Position numbers and translations under genes: made by a program. Positions 48,526 through 61,473 of a DNA stretch of 64,000 nucleotides are shown piece by piece. The DNA is from Anaeramoeba flamelloides (taxonomy: Eukaryota > Metamonada > Anaeramoebidae): positions 6,324,001 through 6,388,000 of the forward strand of contig JANTQA010000033.1 of assembly GCA_027625915.1 (NCBI GenBank), given 5' to 3'. Within the stretch, counting starts at the first letter, position 1, and the number at the start of each line of letters is the position of its first letter. A model generated the notes under the pieces. It was not told where the DNA came from. It saw only the letters and a program-made list of their open reading frames with translations, and did no database searches.

Positions 48526-49440
48526 TTTTTTTATGAGTTTCTTATTTAAAGAAATTACTGTTGTCACAAATTGATTTAAGATCAAACTTCTAAATTTGTG
48601 TTCATTATGTTTTAAATCTTTTTTATTTCTTCTTTCTTTTTTTTTTTTTTTTAATTTTTACATTTCTTTTTCATTATTTATTTTTATTTTTTAAAAATAA
48701 AAATATTTTTTTTGATTTTTTGTTCTTTTAAAAGCCTTTTTAGGATGATTCTATATTGATTATTTGTTATTCGTTTTTTTATTTAAAAGAAAGTTTTGAA
48801 TTAGAAATTTTCAATTAGTGCCTTATAAACTTTTTTTGAAAAATGTCAAACAGTTTGTACAAAGTTCACAAAGTTCTTTTGTACTTTTCACAGATCTTGG
48901 ATAAATGATAAAAAATTCAATTATTTTCTTTTGCTAAAATTAAAATTATACAAGTGGGAATTTGAATGAAAAAATTATTATTTATTCAAAAAATACTTTG
49001 TCTTTTTTTTTGTTTTTACAGTTTTAAAATATTTTTTCTTCATTTATCTAAAAGAAAAAATAGGAATTTTACTGTACTTAAAAATAAAACTAATCAATGA
49101 ATAAATATTATAATAGAGTGGATTATTGTGTTTCTTAACCCTTATGAATAGTATTTCAAATTTAATTTATTTGAATGATTATATATTAAAAGGTAATAAG
49201 TAATTTAAAGTTTTAGTATTAGTTAGTTTTAATACTAAAAATAGTTTTGATATCAAATCTATTTTGAATTGTTAAAAAAGATCAGCTTTTTACAAGTTTT
49301 AATTATCTTTAATTATATTCATGGTATCAAAAATGTTCTTTTGAAAATCGAAATTTTGAAAAATATCTTTGAACCTCTTTTTGGTAAAAGGTTGGTTAAT
49401 TATCGTAACATGTTGTACTGGATATTTAGTAACTCTGGGG

Positions 49441-49444
49441 GGGA

Positions 49445-49480
<36 letters not shown>

Positions 49481-49485
49481 TCTCC
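49441..49485. repeat. TA-tract palindrome (possible cruciform)
   Basis: GGGAGTGA, then about 30 bp of TA repeats, then TCACTCTCC. The flanks are reverse complements, so the whole unit is one palindrome able to extrude. Confidence 0.85.
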
Positions 49486-50795
49486 TTTTTATTAATGCAC
49501 CAATACTAGTAGTAATAAGAATGATTAAAATGATCCAATTACTTAGAACCCTGAGTACTCTAAATTTGTGTAATTTGCCAAAAATATTCAAAATTATTCA
49601 CATCAAGAGCTAAAGGGGTATAATTTTATTATTTATTCACCTATACAATAGTTAATTCAATATTATAAAGTAGATTTGAAAATAATATCAGTATTAAAAG
49701 TTAATTCGGTTATATTCAGAGAAAATTTGAAATTACGAATTGAATTTGTTCATCTTTTTTATAATTTTTTTTATAAATTTATTGTTTTTTTCTTCAATTT
49801 AAAAAATTTATTTACAAATTGTTATTTATTTAGGGGGTTAGTGTTTACAAAGGAGAATTCTACGATCAACGCATGTGATTATTGGGCCTAAATCACATTA
49901 GTGCTACATTTTTCAAATATCTCTAAAATATTGATTAGTCAAATAGTAATATTTGTTGATCTCATCAATTTAAAATGATCTATGTTTTAGAAAATAACCC
50001 AACAATTTCAGAAAAAAAAATTTGTTTCACCACAAATTTAAAGGTTGAATTACCAATATTCAGACTCCAAAGTTGCAAAATATATTACTTAAATTTATGG
50101 CTAAATGTGGATTAGTTGTTAAAAAATACCTTTTTTTAAAAAAATTAAATAATTAAGCAATTGATTTTTTAACACATTATTTCTGAAATATTGGAAATAT
50201 ATTAATGTTAAAATTAGTTTTATCAGAAAAAAGGAAACAAAACTAATCAGTCTTTGGGTTTTTATGTTGATCATTATTGAGTTAATTTTTGAAATTAAAA
50301 AATTGAAAAAATATTTACTTTTGGAAGTTCTAAATATGAATTATTAAATACTGTAATACTATTATTTGTAGTTTCTATTTTTAGGCTTGGAAAAGGAATT
50401 AAAAAAAAAAATTTACAAAATGAAAATTTTTAATAGTGATCCTGTGTAAAAAATATATTAATTTATAGTGTAATAAGATTTAAAATGGATTTTTTAGAGA
50501 CTTTTTGAGCCATGGTTCAGTAATACAATTTAGACCCAATTTCAACATACTTTAATTTTAGAGAAATCTGTTGTGAAGAAAATCCCTGAAGGAGAATAAA
50601 TTTTACATTTAATCCTTGTTTTAATTATTTCTTTTTTAATGGTTGAATTTTAATTTAACAAAGCTGTACTAACTTATTGTTTATTGTCAGTTACTTTTAT
50701 CATTTAATGTTTAATCATTCATGAAAAAAGTATAAACAGTTTATATTTTTTTTGACAATTTAAACCAAGCCATAACAGGTTATTTTTACTTTATA

Positions 50796-51028
50796 CTGAT
50801 AAATTCTAATAAATTTCAAAAAAATTTTAGTTCAATTTCCATTTTTATAAATCTTCGAACTGTTTTTTATCAAACAGTCCAGTACAATGAGTATTTTGAA
50901 GAGCAATTTATTTTCGAGAGTTTCTTAACACTTGACTTCATAAAATGTTTTATTCAAAGCTTGAGCATAAAAAGTTCAAAAAAGGAAAATCAAATAAAAA
51001 TTTCCAAACTTAAATTGCATTTTATCAG
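50796..51028. mobile_element. M2 family element, copy f
   Basis: 233 bp with TA at 50794-50795 and 51029-51030. It is the same length as, and clearly similar throughout to, the copy at 8046-8278 (AATTTCCATTTTTATAAATC, AACACTTGACTTCATAAAAT). Confidence 0.8.
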
Positions 51029-51793
51029 TAATTCAAATTTTGTTTAACTTTTCACGTCAGAAAAAGTGCAATTCTCAACATCATTTTAAGTAGGCAAAAT
51101 ACTCCTGAAGTATGGGAGAAATTCAGTTTTGTTGACTAAACCCTTAAATTCTAAAAAGATTCTGATCATACAAACCAAACTAAAACCAGATCACAAAATC
51201 AAAATCCGAAAATTGCCTCTCAATCTTTCAACCTCGTTTGTTAGTTACATTCAGAAAAACAAACGTTTTTGACAAAACAAAAATAATAACCAAAAATCCA
51301 AAACTGTTTAAACAATATTTTAATAATCAACCAAAAAAATTTGTATGAGTCAAAATTTTTTGATTGTAAAAAATCATAATAGTCGAATTTCACAAACGAC
51401 GAAATTTTCGATAAATTGGTTTTATCAGGATGAAGAATGGAAAATATATTTTTACTCCAGCATTTCAATTCTCAAAAATGGAATTAAAATCTTGAAAATT
51501 TCCAAAAAAAAACCCCAAAATTTTTTTAAAAACCAAAAACAAAATTAAAACTCCACATTACCTTTTCTGAAGAATTAAAAAGATCCTTATTTCTTAGTGA
51601 AAATTATTTACTCATAAAAAAAACCCAAGTAATTTTTTGAGTTAATAGCATCACTTCAAACAGTTGAAGTATTTTTCAAAAAATCAACAAACCAAACTCT
51701 TCGTTTGAAAAAACATCAAAATATTTTCCAAAGAAACAAATTTTTTATTTTTTCAACTTTTTTCTCTTTTTGATAACTTCCACTTACACGCAA

Positions 51794-52835
51794 ATGACTA
51801 ACATTTTTATTAATTGTATTGGAAACTTTAATTTCTCAACCTCATCAAAAAAAAACACTCACGATGCAACACATAATAATGGTATGCCCATTGATTTTTT
51901 GATTTTTTGTTTTTTTATTTTTTCATTTTAAAAAGATTTTTTTTTTTTTTGTTTCTTTTTGTTTTTGTTTTCTCAAAAAAAAATTAAATCTAAACCAAAA
52001 CTTCCTATGACACAAAATTAAAACAATCACTTTTTTGAATGTATAAATTCTCAACCAAATAGAGGTAAATGCACTTGCAGCAACCATCCAAACAGGAACT
52101 TATCCAGAAACTGTCGTGCCCATGGAAGTTCATGATAATGTTGAAAAAGAAATAAATGGAACAGACTATAATATTCATGTTGAAGACACACTTGCTATTG
52201 CTGGATTAAGTAAGTTTTTATCATTTATTTCTTATTATTTTTTAATTTTTTTTTTTTTAAAAATACAAAATAAAGAAAAATTTTTTTTTAATTATTTTTC
52301 TCTTTTTTTTTTTCTTTATTTTTTTTCAAAATCTTTGTGTCAAATAAATCTCAATTTACAAATACCAAATTACTCAAAACAAAAAAAAAAAAAAAAAAAA
52401 ATAATTTTTTTTACCACAATAGTTGAAGGAGGACAAAAAGAAAGACAAGTCCAAACTTTCCTCAAATCGCAATACACAAGACACCAAGAACAAGTCTGGC
52501 TTTTAGTATTTTCTGTAGGAGATCGAGAAACCTTTGACTTTATTGAAGAAAGAGTCTTCCCACATCTTCAATACTTATCGCAATCTAAATGGGAGTGTAA
52601 CCCCAAATGTATTTTGGTAGGTAGCCAATCTGAAAAAAGAAAAAACAAAAAGGCAAAATGTGTTGATTCAAAAGAAGCCAAAAAATTAGCCAAAAAGCTT
52701 GGCTGCCAAGATTACTGTGAAGTCTCAGCTACAACCCAAGACGGCTTTGATGATTTATTTGAAACAATCGAAAAAGCTCATAAAGGTGGATATCCAAAAA
52801 CTAAAAAAGTCTTCATGAAAAAAATTGTACTCTAA
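51794..52835 (+). CDS. Rho-like small G protein, apparently degenerate (candidate pseudoGTPase), three exons
   Basis: Exons 51794-51881, 52063-52209 and 52423-52835 (GT-AG, in frame) give 215 residues. The fold is Rho-like: TGTYPETVVPMEVHDN aligns with the switch I region of Rho (FPEVYVPTVFENY), VWLLVFSVGDRETFD with VFLLCFSV, CILVGSQSE with the strand before NKxD, and CEVSATTQDGFDDLFETI with the SA motif and last helix. The nucleotide-binding signatures are not intact. The P-loop GKT appears as GEV, the switch I threonine is Met, DTAGQE is replaced by EDTLAIAGLIEGG, and the NKxD/TKxD position is SQSE. There is no C-terminal CAAX cysteine; the tail is FMKKIVL. A wrong first exon could explain the P-loop but not the other three. 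An in-frame TAA lies upstream of the chosen ATG. Confidence 0.72.
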
Positions 52836-55401
52836 ATTTCCATTTTCGAAATCTTATTGTTGGGCTAGAATGAATTGAATTTATTCGAATTGAATTAAAT
52901 CAAATTAAATTAATATCAGTATTCTTATGATTATTTTTTTTAAATTCCAAGGCCTGGGATTGAAAAAAAAAAAAAAAAATACCAAAAATAAATAAAAACG
53001 AACTTTTTAAAAATTTACCAGAAACATTATTTTGATTTTATTTTGTACTTGATAATATTATCATTATTTTTAATACTTGTCTTTTCTTTTGCTTTTTTTT
53101 TTTTCGTTTTTTTTCTTTTTTTCAAAAAAATAATTTTGAATTCGATCCACAAGAATAAATTTACAGTTAAGGAAATGATTTTAGTTTAATTCCTTGAAAT
53201 TGACTTCCCATTTGGAGAAAAAATTTTAAACTCGATTTTTAATTGGGAACTTTAATAGAATCACAGAAATGAACAATAAGATCGATTAGTAAAAGAAAAA
53301 ATTAAATGATTAACAACAAACGTAAGGATTGAACAGATTAACAAGTTTTTATAATACCATCTTTTGGTTTGGGGTTAATCTTTGATTGATAGTTATGAAA
53401 TATTTTTGGAAAAATTTGACTATTTTTGAGATCTCAAAAACCAATGAGAATAATTTTTGGAATAAAAGAGATCAAAATTGTTTTTGTTGTTTCAATAAGG
53501 AATAGTTAAAAATATTATTCTTTAAAAGTTAATATGTTTCTTCTTTGAATTGATCTTTATTATTGTTTTTGCAAGTTTTCTAATAAATAATGGTTTTTAA
53601 CTTGACGAATCATTACGGTGAAAAATAATTTTTTGAAATGGAAAAAAACAATCTGTTCTTTTTAAGGGATCCTAATACAAATTAAAAACTAACCAATCTG
53701 TGACGCACTGTCAATCTCCCAATATTCAACAATCAGAAACTAGGACATTTATTGAAAAAAAGCACCAAAGATAGAACTCTTAATTTCCGATTTGGATAGT
53801 TATGAAAATCATATTGAAAAAAACGGTGTTAGTTTTGGAGTGTTGTTCTTGGGCAGTTTTTCAGATCTTGAAGATTTTTTTTTTCATTTTTTATTGAATC
53901 ATTTATTTTTTTCGAAAGAGTGATACAAATTCCAGACACTTTCAAAAGTTGAGAAGGTACAATATTACGACAAATTAGATTGGTTCAAATTAAATTGATT
54001 TTATTCTTAAAGAAAACAAGTGGTTAATAATTAAAGAGATTTAAAACATTTGTGAATTTAAAACAAAGAAAAGAGGTTTTTTTTTTAATTTTTATTTTTG
54101 GAATTGAACTACATTAACAATTTTATTGTTAATTGAATTCTAGTAATTGAGAAACCATTGTTTTTTTTTGTAATTGGATTTTTTTTTAAAAAGATTATAT
54201 AAAAAAAATTTTTTAGTTTTTTGCCTTTGGTCAACTAAAATAAGTGAAATTTCACAACATCCTTTTTTTTTTTGTTATAATCACCCCCTCAATTACGAAA
54301 CAAACACCCATAATGAATAAAACCTTAACTATTTTTACCAAACCGTTTTGATTTTTAACCTTTTTTATTTTTTCCTAAAATTAAATTTAATTTCAAAAAC
54401 TGGCTTCTCTGCCTAATAATAATTATTTGCCTTATAGTCGCTAGTGCCCACAATATTAAAGTCTAAAATTAAAGTTTGTTGATAACAAGGTAAATCATAT
54501 TGTTGTTTAATGACCAAGATATCTCCAAAAAATCTCTTAGAAAATTAATACAAAAGGTTGGTCCCATAAATTAAATAATATCCTTGTTTGAGTCAATAAA
54601 TTCTCAAATTTTAAAAATAAACCTAATTTCCATTAATACTTAAACATTTAAAAAACAATCTAAAATTTTTTTGCTGGAAAATATATTTTTAAAATTTGTC
54701 TTGTATTCTCGATTAGTTAAAAAAAAATTAAATAATTAACTGAGATTATTTTTACAAAATATTTTTTTTTGAAGTGAAAAATATTAAAAATGTAACCAAG
54801 CCACAATTTAAAAATTTGTTCAATACATATATATAAATAAAAGTTATCGAAAAACTGAAAAATATAGATTAAAAACTTTAAAAAATCAAAAATTTATTGT
54901 TTAAGATTGTTTATTTTGAATTTAGAATGATTGTTTGACAAAATGACACTTTTAGAAATTTACAACTTGACTCTAGAATATTTCCTTACCAATATGATTA
55001 AATAGGCAACAAAGAAAAATATTACAAACATAAAACTAGTATGAAAAAACATGATTGAAAAATTTGAGTTAAACAAAACTACTCCCCCCTTAGCCTTATA
55101 CCCCTTTAATAAAGTTTATTCACAATACGATCAAAATTTTCAGAAATTCAAATTCTTGAGGTCATTATATTTATAGTTATGTGGCTCTACCTTTTTGAAA
55201 AAAGTCTAGTGAAGAAAAATAGGTGTTTAACCCGGTAAAAAATTCCAAATAAAGGAAAGGATGAATTTTAGTTTAATATGTCTCTGAGATATTTACCCTG
55301 GAAGATAATAACCAATAGTTTTCAAAATGGTGTACTAATCAAATAAAACTGAATTTGAGAAATAAAAAATTTCTTGTGATAATTATTGTATCTTCCAAAG
55401 A

Positions 55402-55955
55402 TTTTCAGTATTCAAAAGAATTGATACAAATTTTTGGTTTTGCTCGATTCTTTTAATTTTTCGAAAATCCGAAGAAAAGTTTTTGCAGAATGTATATATT
55501 TTCCAGAATTCAAAAGAATTGAGAAAAATCATAGATTTTGCTCAATTCTTTTAAATTCTGGAAAAATTAAAGACTGTTTTTTTTTTACTATTAGAAATAA
55601 ACAGAAAATTTAAGAAAGTTTGGGTTTATTTCAAAAATTAAAATAAAACTAACATAGAAATCAAAAACAAATTTTTTTTTTTCAATTTGTATCAATAAAT
55701 AATTCTTTAATAGTAAGACAATTATTTGGTTATCTATTTTGGGGATACTCATTAAATTTAAAATGTTTTTAAAATATATGATTAATACAACTCTTATGTG
55801 ATAAAAAAATTTTTTTTCAAGTTTTTTATTATTAAATTTGAAAAAAATCTTAATAAAACCTGGAAAATTGGATTTTCCCACTTAAATCATTAAACTTTTT
55901 CAAAAAATTTTTTAATACAGTATCTTTTATTAACCAATAGTGTTTATTATAAGTG
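55402..55955 (-). repeat. Dispersed repeat R5, copy 3
   Basis: Reverse complement of the 95-538 region with good similarity over about 450 bp. It includes two palindromes; the one at 55497-55566 (TTCCAGAATTCAAAAGAATT and its complement) is almost perfect. The same AATAAACC-type block is present but its stem is decayed. Confidence 0.6.
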
Positions 55956-57313
55956 AAGTTATGAAAATGTGAAAAAATAGCCAAATATTTAATTTTTTTT
56001 TGAAGAATATTTTTCATCATCGTGAAGTGTTGTTAAATAACTTAAATTCGTATTAGAAGTAATAAAATTTTGTAAATTTCAAAATTGAAATTATTTTTTC
56101 ACTGTTTTTTTTTTTTCTTGGAGATGATATTGGTAAAAATATTTTTTTTAAAAAACACAATGATCTAATTCTACTTTGTAAAAAGAGTGGTTGTTCCATT
56201 ACTGATACAGCAAAGGTAGTTGTGGTAAAAGTATATTGTTTTTTTTTGATTTTTTTTGAGCTTCAATTAAAAATTAGAATGATAAGGTTTTTTTTTTTTT
56301 TTTTTTTTTTATTTTGGGAAATTGCTTTATTTTTTATTGATTTGTTTAATGTTCGTACCAGCCCTTTCAAATATACACAACCCACTCCTGAAATTGCTGA
56401 TAAACACAAAATTCGTTTTCTATACCTGTCTTTTCTTTTTTATAAAAAAAAAATTATGATTATGTGATAGCCGATTACAAACAGTGAAATTTTATAATAG
56501 AACAAAAATTTTTCTTTCGAGATCATATTAAAATTTGTATTTTTCACTCAAACCTTCTGAATGGTCAATGGTTTTGAAAAAAATTCCAGTTTTTAGTCTA
56601 TCTTAAATTTCTAAACCCCTTAAAACCGAAAGCCAAAGTCATTACAACTTTATTAATCAATTCTATATTCAATATTTGGGAAATGTATTTGGATTTTTGA
56701 ATTCATTTCGTTAACAAGAATATTTTTTTCATCAGTATTTCAAATAAGAAATTTCGAAATAAAAGCCTATTCCAGACAATAGTATTATGTAATAACGTTT
56801 AACAGAAGATTTTTTTTGTCTGAAACCGTAGAAAAAATCAAATTTCGGTATCTGTCAAATTCAACTGTGTTATTCGATCCGCTATGGATATGTATGCATG
56901 TGTATGTATTTGTGTTTGTGATAATAATTGTTTCTAATAAGCTTAATTTCAAAAATAGGGGCAAATTTTTGATTGAAAAAAAATTGTAATTTCTCATTTA
57001 GTGAATACCAAAACTCTACCCAGAAAAATCAGAACTTAAAACTAAAAAATAACTGTCTAAAACACCCTTTTCTGTTTTAATTATTATTTCTAATAAAAGA
57101 ATAGAGAAAAGAAACCCATAAAGAAAAAAATAAATCTGAACCTATTTTTGAAATGATTTTTCATCTTAAAATTATCCATTTAAGATTCACCATTGCTTCC
57201 AAGAACCTTTTGAAAAAACTTTCCATCAGAGTTATCAGATTTTTACTATTTACCCATTTGGTATCAACCCAAACTTTCCTTGATACCCTTTTCAAGATAA
57301 AAAGAATCTCAAC

Positions 57314-57345
57314 AAAAGAAAAAGAAAAAGAAAAAGAAAAGAAAG
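57314..57345 (+). repeat. AAAAAG microsatellite
   Basis: Four to five AAAAAG units, the same motif as at 19519-19560 and in the linker-coding part of the 1893-residue gene. Confidence 0.85.
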
Positions 57346-59138
57346 TGAAAACAAAACCAATTTTTTGAATGTACAACAAAGAACTCAAAGATAAAATGAA
57401 TACGATCACATTCATCACATTGTCTCCAAATGAAAGAGAAAAGAAGATCTTATTTGATCTTGTTATTTCTTCACTTTTCAAGGAACCATTGTAACTCATT
57501 AAAGCAAATTTGGTTGATACTTGTTTTCGAAGCAAACACTTCTTGGGTGTTTTACTTTCTTTGAATTTTACAATCCCTTTCCCCAATGCTAATTAATCTC
57601 ATCTCTTGAATATTAACGGTTTTCAAAAATGTTCTTGTTCATTCAACATAAAAATAACAATATGGAATCATTTTGTAAGAACAATTGCAAAAAAATGAAT
57701 TCAACTTTGGGAAATTTTCATTAAAAGAAGTTTGTTTCTTGATATTAAATATTCAATAATGACTTTTAAAAGATATTGGGTTCAGAATATTTGGTGAACA
57801 CAACACACATACCAATAATTTAGAAAATACTAATGATGACCCTATTTTTGAAATTTAGCTTACATTCTAGAATAATAATATTCCTGGGTCAAAAATTATT
57901 ATTTTTTTGTAAGGTGTGCATGTTTTCAACTCAATGGGGGTTTATAACTCTGAAAATTTTTGATCACCCTCTAAATTCATTGTGAAATAAAGATCGGATG
58001 TGAAATTCTCGTATCTTTTTTTCAAAGAGGGGAAATTTTTGTGATTAATAAGATGAAATCTTGAGTTTGATTATTATAATCATCCTGTAAAGCAATAATG
58101 ATCAATATAAAATTATAATGGTAATATACGTGATTAGTTCTATGTTTATGTTTTCTTTTTATTTATCCATTAACTTCTGAGTAAAACAAAAAAATGGGAT
58201 TTGGTTATTGTGAATAAAAAGGATTTCAAAACAGATAAAAAAAAACAAAAATTTATAAATTTTTAATTTTCAATTTATGAATTAAAATAGTATAAAGTAG
58301 TAATATATTCTTTTTTTGGGTTATTTATTTCGATTATTTTCCTTTATGTGTGAAATTGATGTTATTTGTTTCCCAATGTGCATATATTTAGTTTTTAAAT
58401 TTTTGATTTGATGGTAATCGAAATATCAATTTCGGTGAATAATACTTTTATGAAAAAAATATCAGTTCTGAATTGTTCAGACTTTTGATTCCAGAAATCT
58501 TATAATGATAAAAATTTTGGATTTTTTTTCAAAAATTTGACATAAATCCAAAACCAATTTCCAAAATGTAATTGAAATTTTCCTTGAAACTGTTCAAAAA
58601 CCAAATATCCATGTAACATTTGCTTTCTTTTCCATGTTAAAATGTTTTAACGTTTACGGTGTGGTATAAATATACTTGGTTATAATGTTGGCAATTGTAT
58701 TTTCAATTTTTAGAAAAAAAATGTTTCCAAATTTTTTCAACAAGGGTTTTATCCCAATATTTCAAAATTAATATTTAGAACGTCTAAAGGTGATTATTAT
58801 TTTAATTTTAAGGCATCTGGATTTACTTAATAATCACAGATATAAAAAGCAAAATAATCACAATGTTGTTTATTTTTCATGAAGTAACTAATAATATCAA
58901 TTTATTTACTATGGGTAAAAATAATTGGTAAAAATTAAATCTCTCCATTAATTATTAACTTTTTTCCAAAAACTTAATTTTTGAGTAAATAACCCATATT
59001 TAGAGAAAAATTTAAGAAAGATATTTTTCAACTTTAAGCTCTGAAGATTAATGGTTTGACCTTTCTATTCGTCTCTTGATACAGATCAATATGTAAAATT
59101 GTTGGTGTGTTAATAAAATGATCATTTTTATTTGATTA

Positions 59139-59617
59139 CAGTGATCAAAATAATGCTTGCATAACAACTATAATCCGTGTTTCAAAATATTATCCGTGCT
59201 TTTTTTTATTCTTATACCATGGCAACGTCCAATCTACTACTAAATAATATACCTAAGTACAAATCAATTTTGAAAGTAAAGGTCTGGTTATTTTCAGTAA
59301 AATTTAAATTATTCATGCAAATAGTTGAAAATTTTTCATAATATTCTCAATTTTTTTAAAATTTTTTTGTTTGTTCGATGATAAAAATAATCTTTAAAAA
59401 TTTACTCTATTTTTTAAGATAAATTTTCCAATTTGATCCTTTATTTTTAGAATTTCTTTTTAAATAATAGAACTTTAAGAAACCATTGCCATATTTTTTA
59501 GGGTTTATTATTTGTTTCTTTGATTGATTAATTTATAGGTCAACTATAACAAAAAAAACACGCTTTTTATTTTGAAACACGCATTAAATTTTTTTGCACG
59601 CTTTATTTTGACTACAG
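59139..59617. mobile_element. 479-bp Tc1-like non-autonomous element
   Basis: TA at 59137-59138 and 59618-59619. Terminal inverted repeats of about 75 bp share TCAAAATAATGC, CGTGTTTCAAAATA and CCGTGCTTTTTTTT or close variants. Ends of the CAGTGATCAAAATAATGC kind are known from Tc1/mariner elements. No transposase frame. A related fragment lies at 10643-10800. Confidence 0.75.
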
Positions 59618-60237
59618 TAGATCAACTTTTGGTACTGAACTGCTATCTCTATTTTTTCAAGGTATTTAGACTGTGTTGTGGTAATTTTATATGAATTAAA
59701 TAATATTTCACTTTAATTTTAGACTACTCCACCATAGAATTTATTCCTTCATAGACATTTTTTAATCAATTTTTTTTATCATATATTAAAATTAAAATTG
59801 GAGAAACTTCCATCTAATTTTCTTTTTTCAATTCTGAATCTTTTTTTCAACTAGGTTTATTGGTGCATTCATCTAATCTTGAATACACAAACACGTGGAA
59901 AAACGAGTCAAACAAATAAAGAGAAAACATAAATTATAATCTTGATTCTTTGAGATCAAGGTTTAGCAAAGAAAAAATTTGAAAAGGAAGGTAAAATTTT
60001 TCCCATTTTTTATTCAAATAATGGTAAATAAAATTAGACACCAGTTCTCAAAAAGCATAAAATTCTATGGTCATTAAGATCTCACTATTGATCAATAAAA
60101 AACAAGTTGAAAATTATTTGTAAAATTTCAACTTTTACTACCATTTTACAATTAAAAACTATTTCGAAATTATTGAATTGAAGATGAATTGATTTTTTAG
60201 ATGACATCAGAAGAACGGATAATGAAGACTGTTTATA

Positions 60238-60459
60238 CTATTTGTTGCAAAATAAATTAAACAAAATTTTCATTCAGCTTTCCAAAAAATTATTGTAGAA
60301 ATCATGGAACATTTTAAATGTTTTATCCTTAAACCTGCTTAAATGATTAATTTACCTTTTTAAAATTAGGAACTTATGGTTATTTGTTCGAATTCTTGGT
60401 ATGTTTTTTTTTGGAAAGCTGGATGAAAATTTTAGATCTTTTTATTTTGCAATTAACAG
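60238..60459. mobile_element. M1 family element, copy F
   Basis: 222 bp with TA at 60236-60237 and 60460-60461. The left end is CTATTTGTTGCAAAATAAAT, the right arm GGAAAGCTGGATGAAAATTTT, ending AATTAACAG. It is one of the best-preserved copies. Confidence 0.8.
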
Positions 60460-61317
60460 TATTTAATTCAAGTCACTTTAATTTTAGACAATTTAAAAAA
60501 AAAATAAAAAAGGCTAATCTTTAAGAAATAAAAATGGATGTAAAAAACAATTTTCCTTCATTAACCCATTTTTAAAAGGTTTTTCACATAACGAGAGGCT
60601 TCGGTTCCAGAAATTAATTGTAACCCGAGAACTGTTAACCTATTATTCAACTTGAAACATTTTTGATTTATTTTTCTCGATAACTTCGGTGGAACTTTTT
60701 TTTTTGAAAACCCTTCAAACACATCATCCCAAATTGTTGTGAGTGTGTTAAAAAAAACCGTGTTGACTTCAAATTAAGATTTTTTTTGAGACCTTTACTA
60801 TTGTTTTTTCAAAAAGTGTTTACTTTGTTTTTTTCAAACTTTTTTGATAGTGTTCAAGTTTTTTAAATGTTGTTTAAAAAGTACAGTTTTCAAGAGTGTG
60901 TCTGTAATTTTTAACGGCCAAGTTGTACTTAACAAACTTACTGTCATGAAAGAGTAATAAATGAAAAATTTTTTCAAATAATTCCTCAAAAATATTTTTT
61001 TCTTCTAATTGAATGAAAAACCCAAAGATCTTTTTACCATTTACGAGAAATGAAATTTTAAGAGGTTCAAATAACTCTCATTATTAAATGTGTTAAAATG
61101 GATTGATTTTGAAATAATTTGGTTATTTAACATGTTATAATTAGTTTAAATTTTTATAAGACAAAATTTCAAAAATGAATTTTTTTTTTCAATTCTAAAT
61201 ATTGCTTCATCTTGGATTTTTATCTCATCCAATATATTTCACAAAAAAGAACCAAAAGAATAAACAAAGTTCAACAGTGACAAGAGATGATTTTAAGGCT
61301 ATTGTTTAAAGCAAAAA

Positions 61318-61473
61318 ATGAAAATGAAGCGAAATTTTTTACCAAATGTATTTGTTGAAAAAACTTTGAAAATAGAAAGAATTGATTTTTTCACATTTGA
61401 AGATGACTTCAAAACAGTATTTCATCAAGTGTTTCATATATTTACTTCTCTTTATCCTTTTTTATTGGATTGA
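61318..61473 (+). CDS. Small open frame of 51 residues, doubtful
   Basis: ATG at 61318 to TGA at 61471. The peptide has mixed composition (FLPNVFVEKTLKIERIDFF, FTFEDDFKTVFHQVFHIF) and no low-complexity run, but no recognised homologue. It lies about 770 bases upstream of the dehydrogenase gene and would be the only gene here using TGA, which argues against it. Confidence 0.15.
   Translation: MKMKRNFLPNVFVEKTLKIERIDFFTFEDDFKTVFHQVFHIFTSLYPFLLD

Larger units (their letters stand above)
48526..51793. other. Spacer between NDR kinase and the Rho-like gene
   Basis: Contains a TA-tract palindrome at 49441-49485, an M2 copy at 50796-51028, and no credible gene. A plus-strand frame at 51345-51548 (67 residues) starts with ATG but matches nothing I know and overlaps a 75-residue frame on the other strand. 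The promoter of the Rho-like gene should lie in the last few hundred bases. Confidence 0.55.

Noticed and set aside
49400-49591. Frame spanning the TA-tract palindrome
   Set aside because: The Tyr-Ile repeat is simply the translation of the TA tract.
51345-51548. 67-residue frame 5' of the Rho-like gene
   Set aside because: Starts with ATG and looks moderately mixed, but shows no P-loop or other motif and does not splice sensibly to the next exon.
57161-57586. 141-residue minus-strand frame with a hydrophobic segment
   Set aside because: The hydrophobic part is the translation of an AAAAAG microsatellite and its flanks; no family resemblance and no conserved motif.
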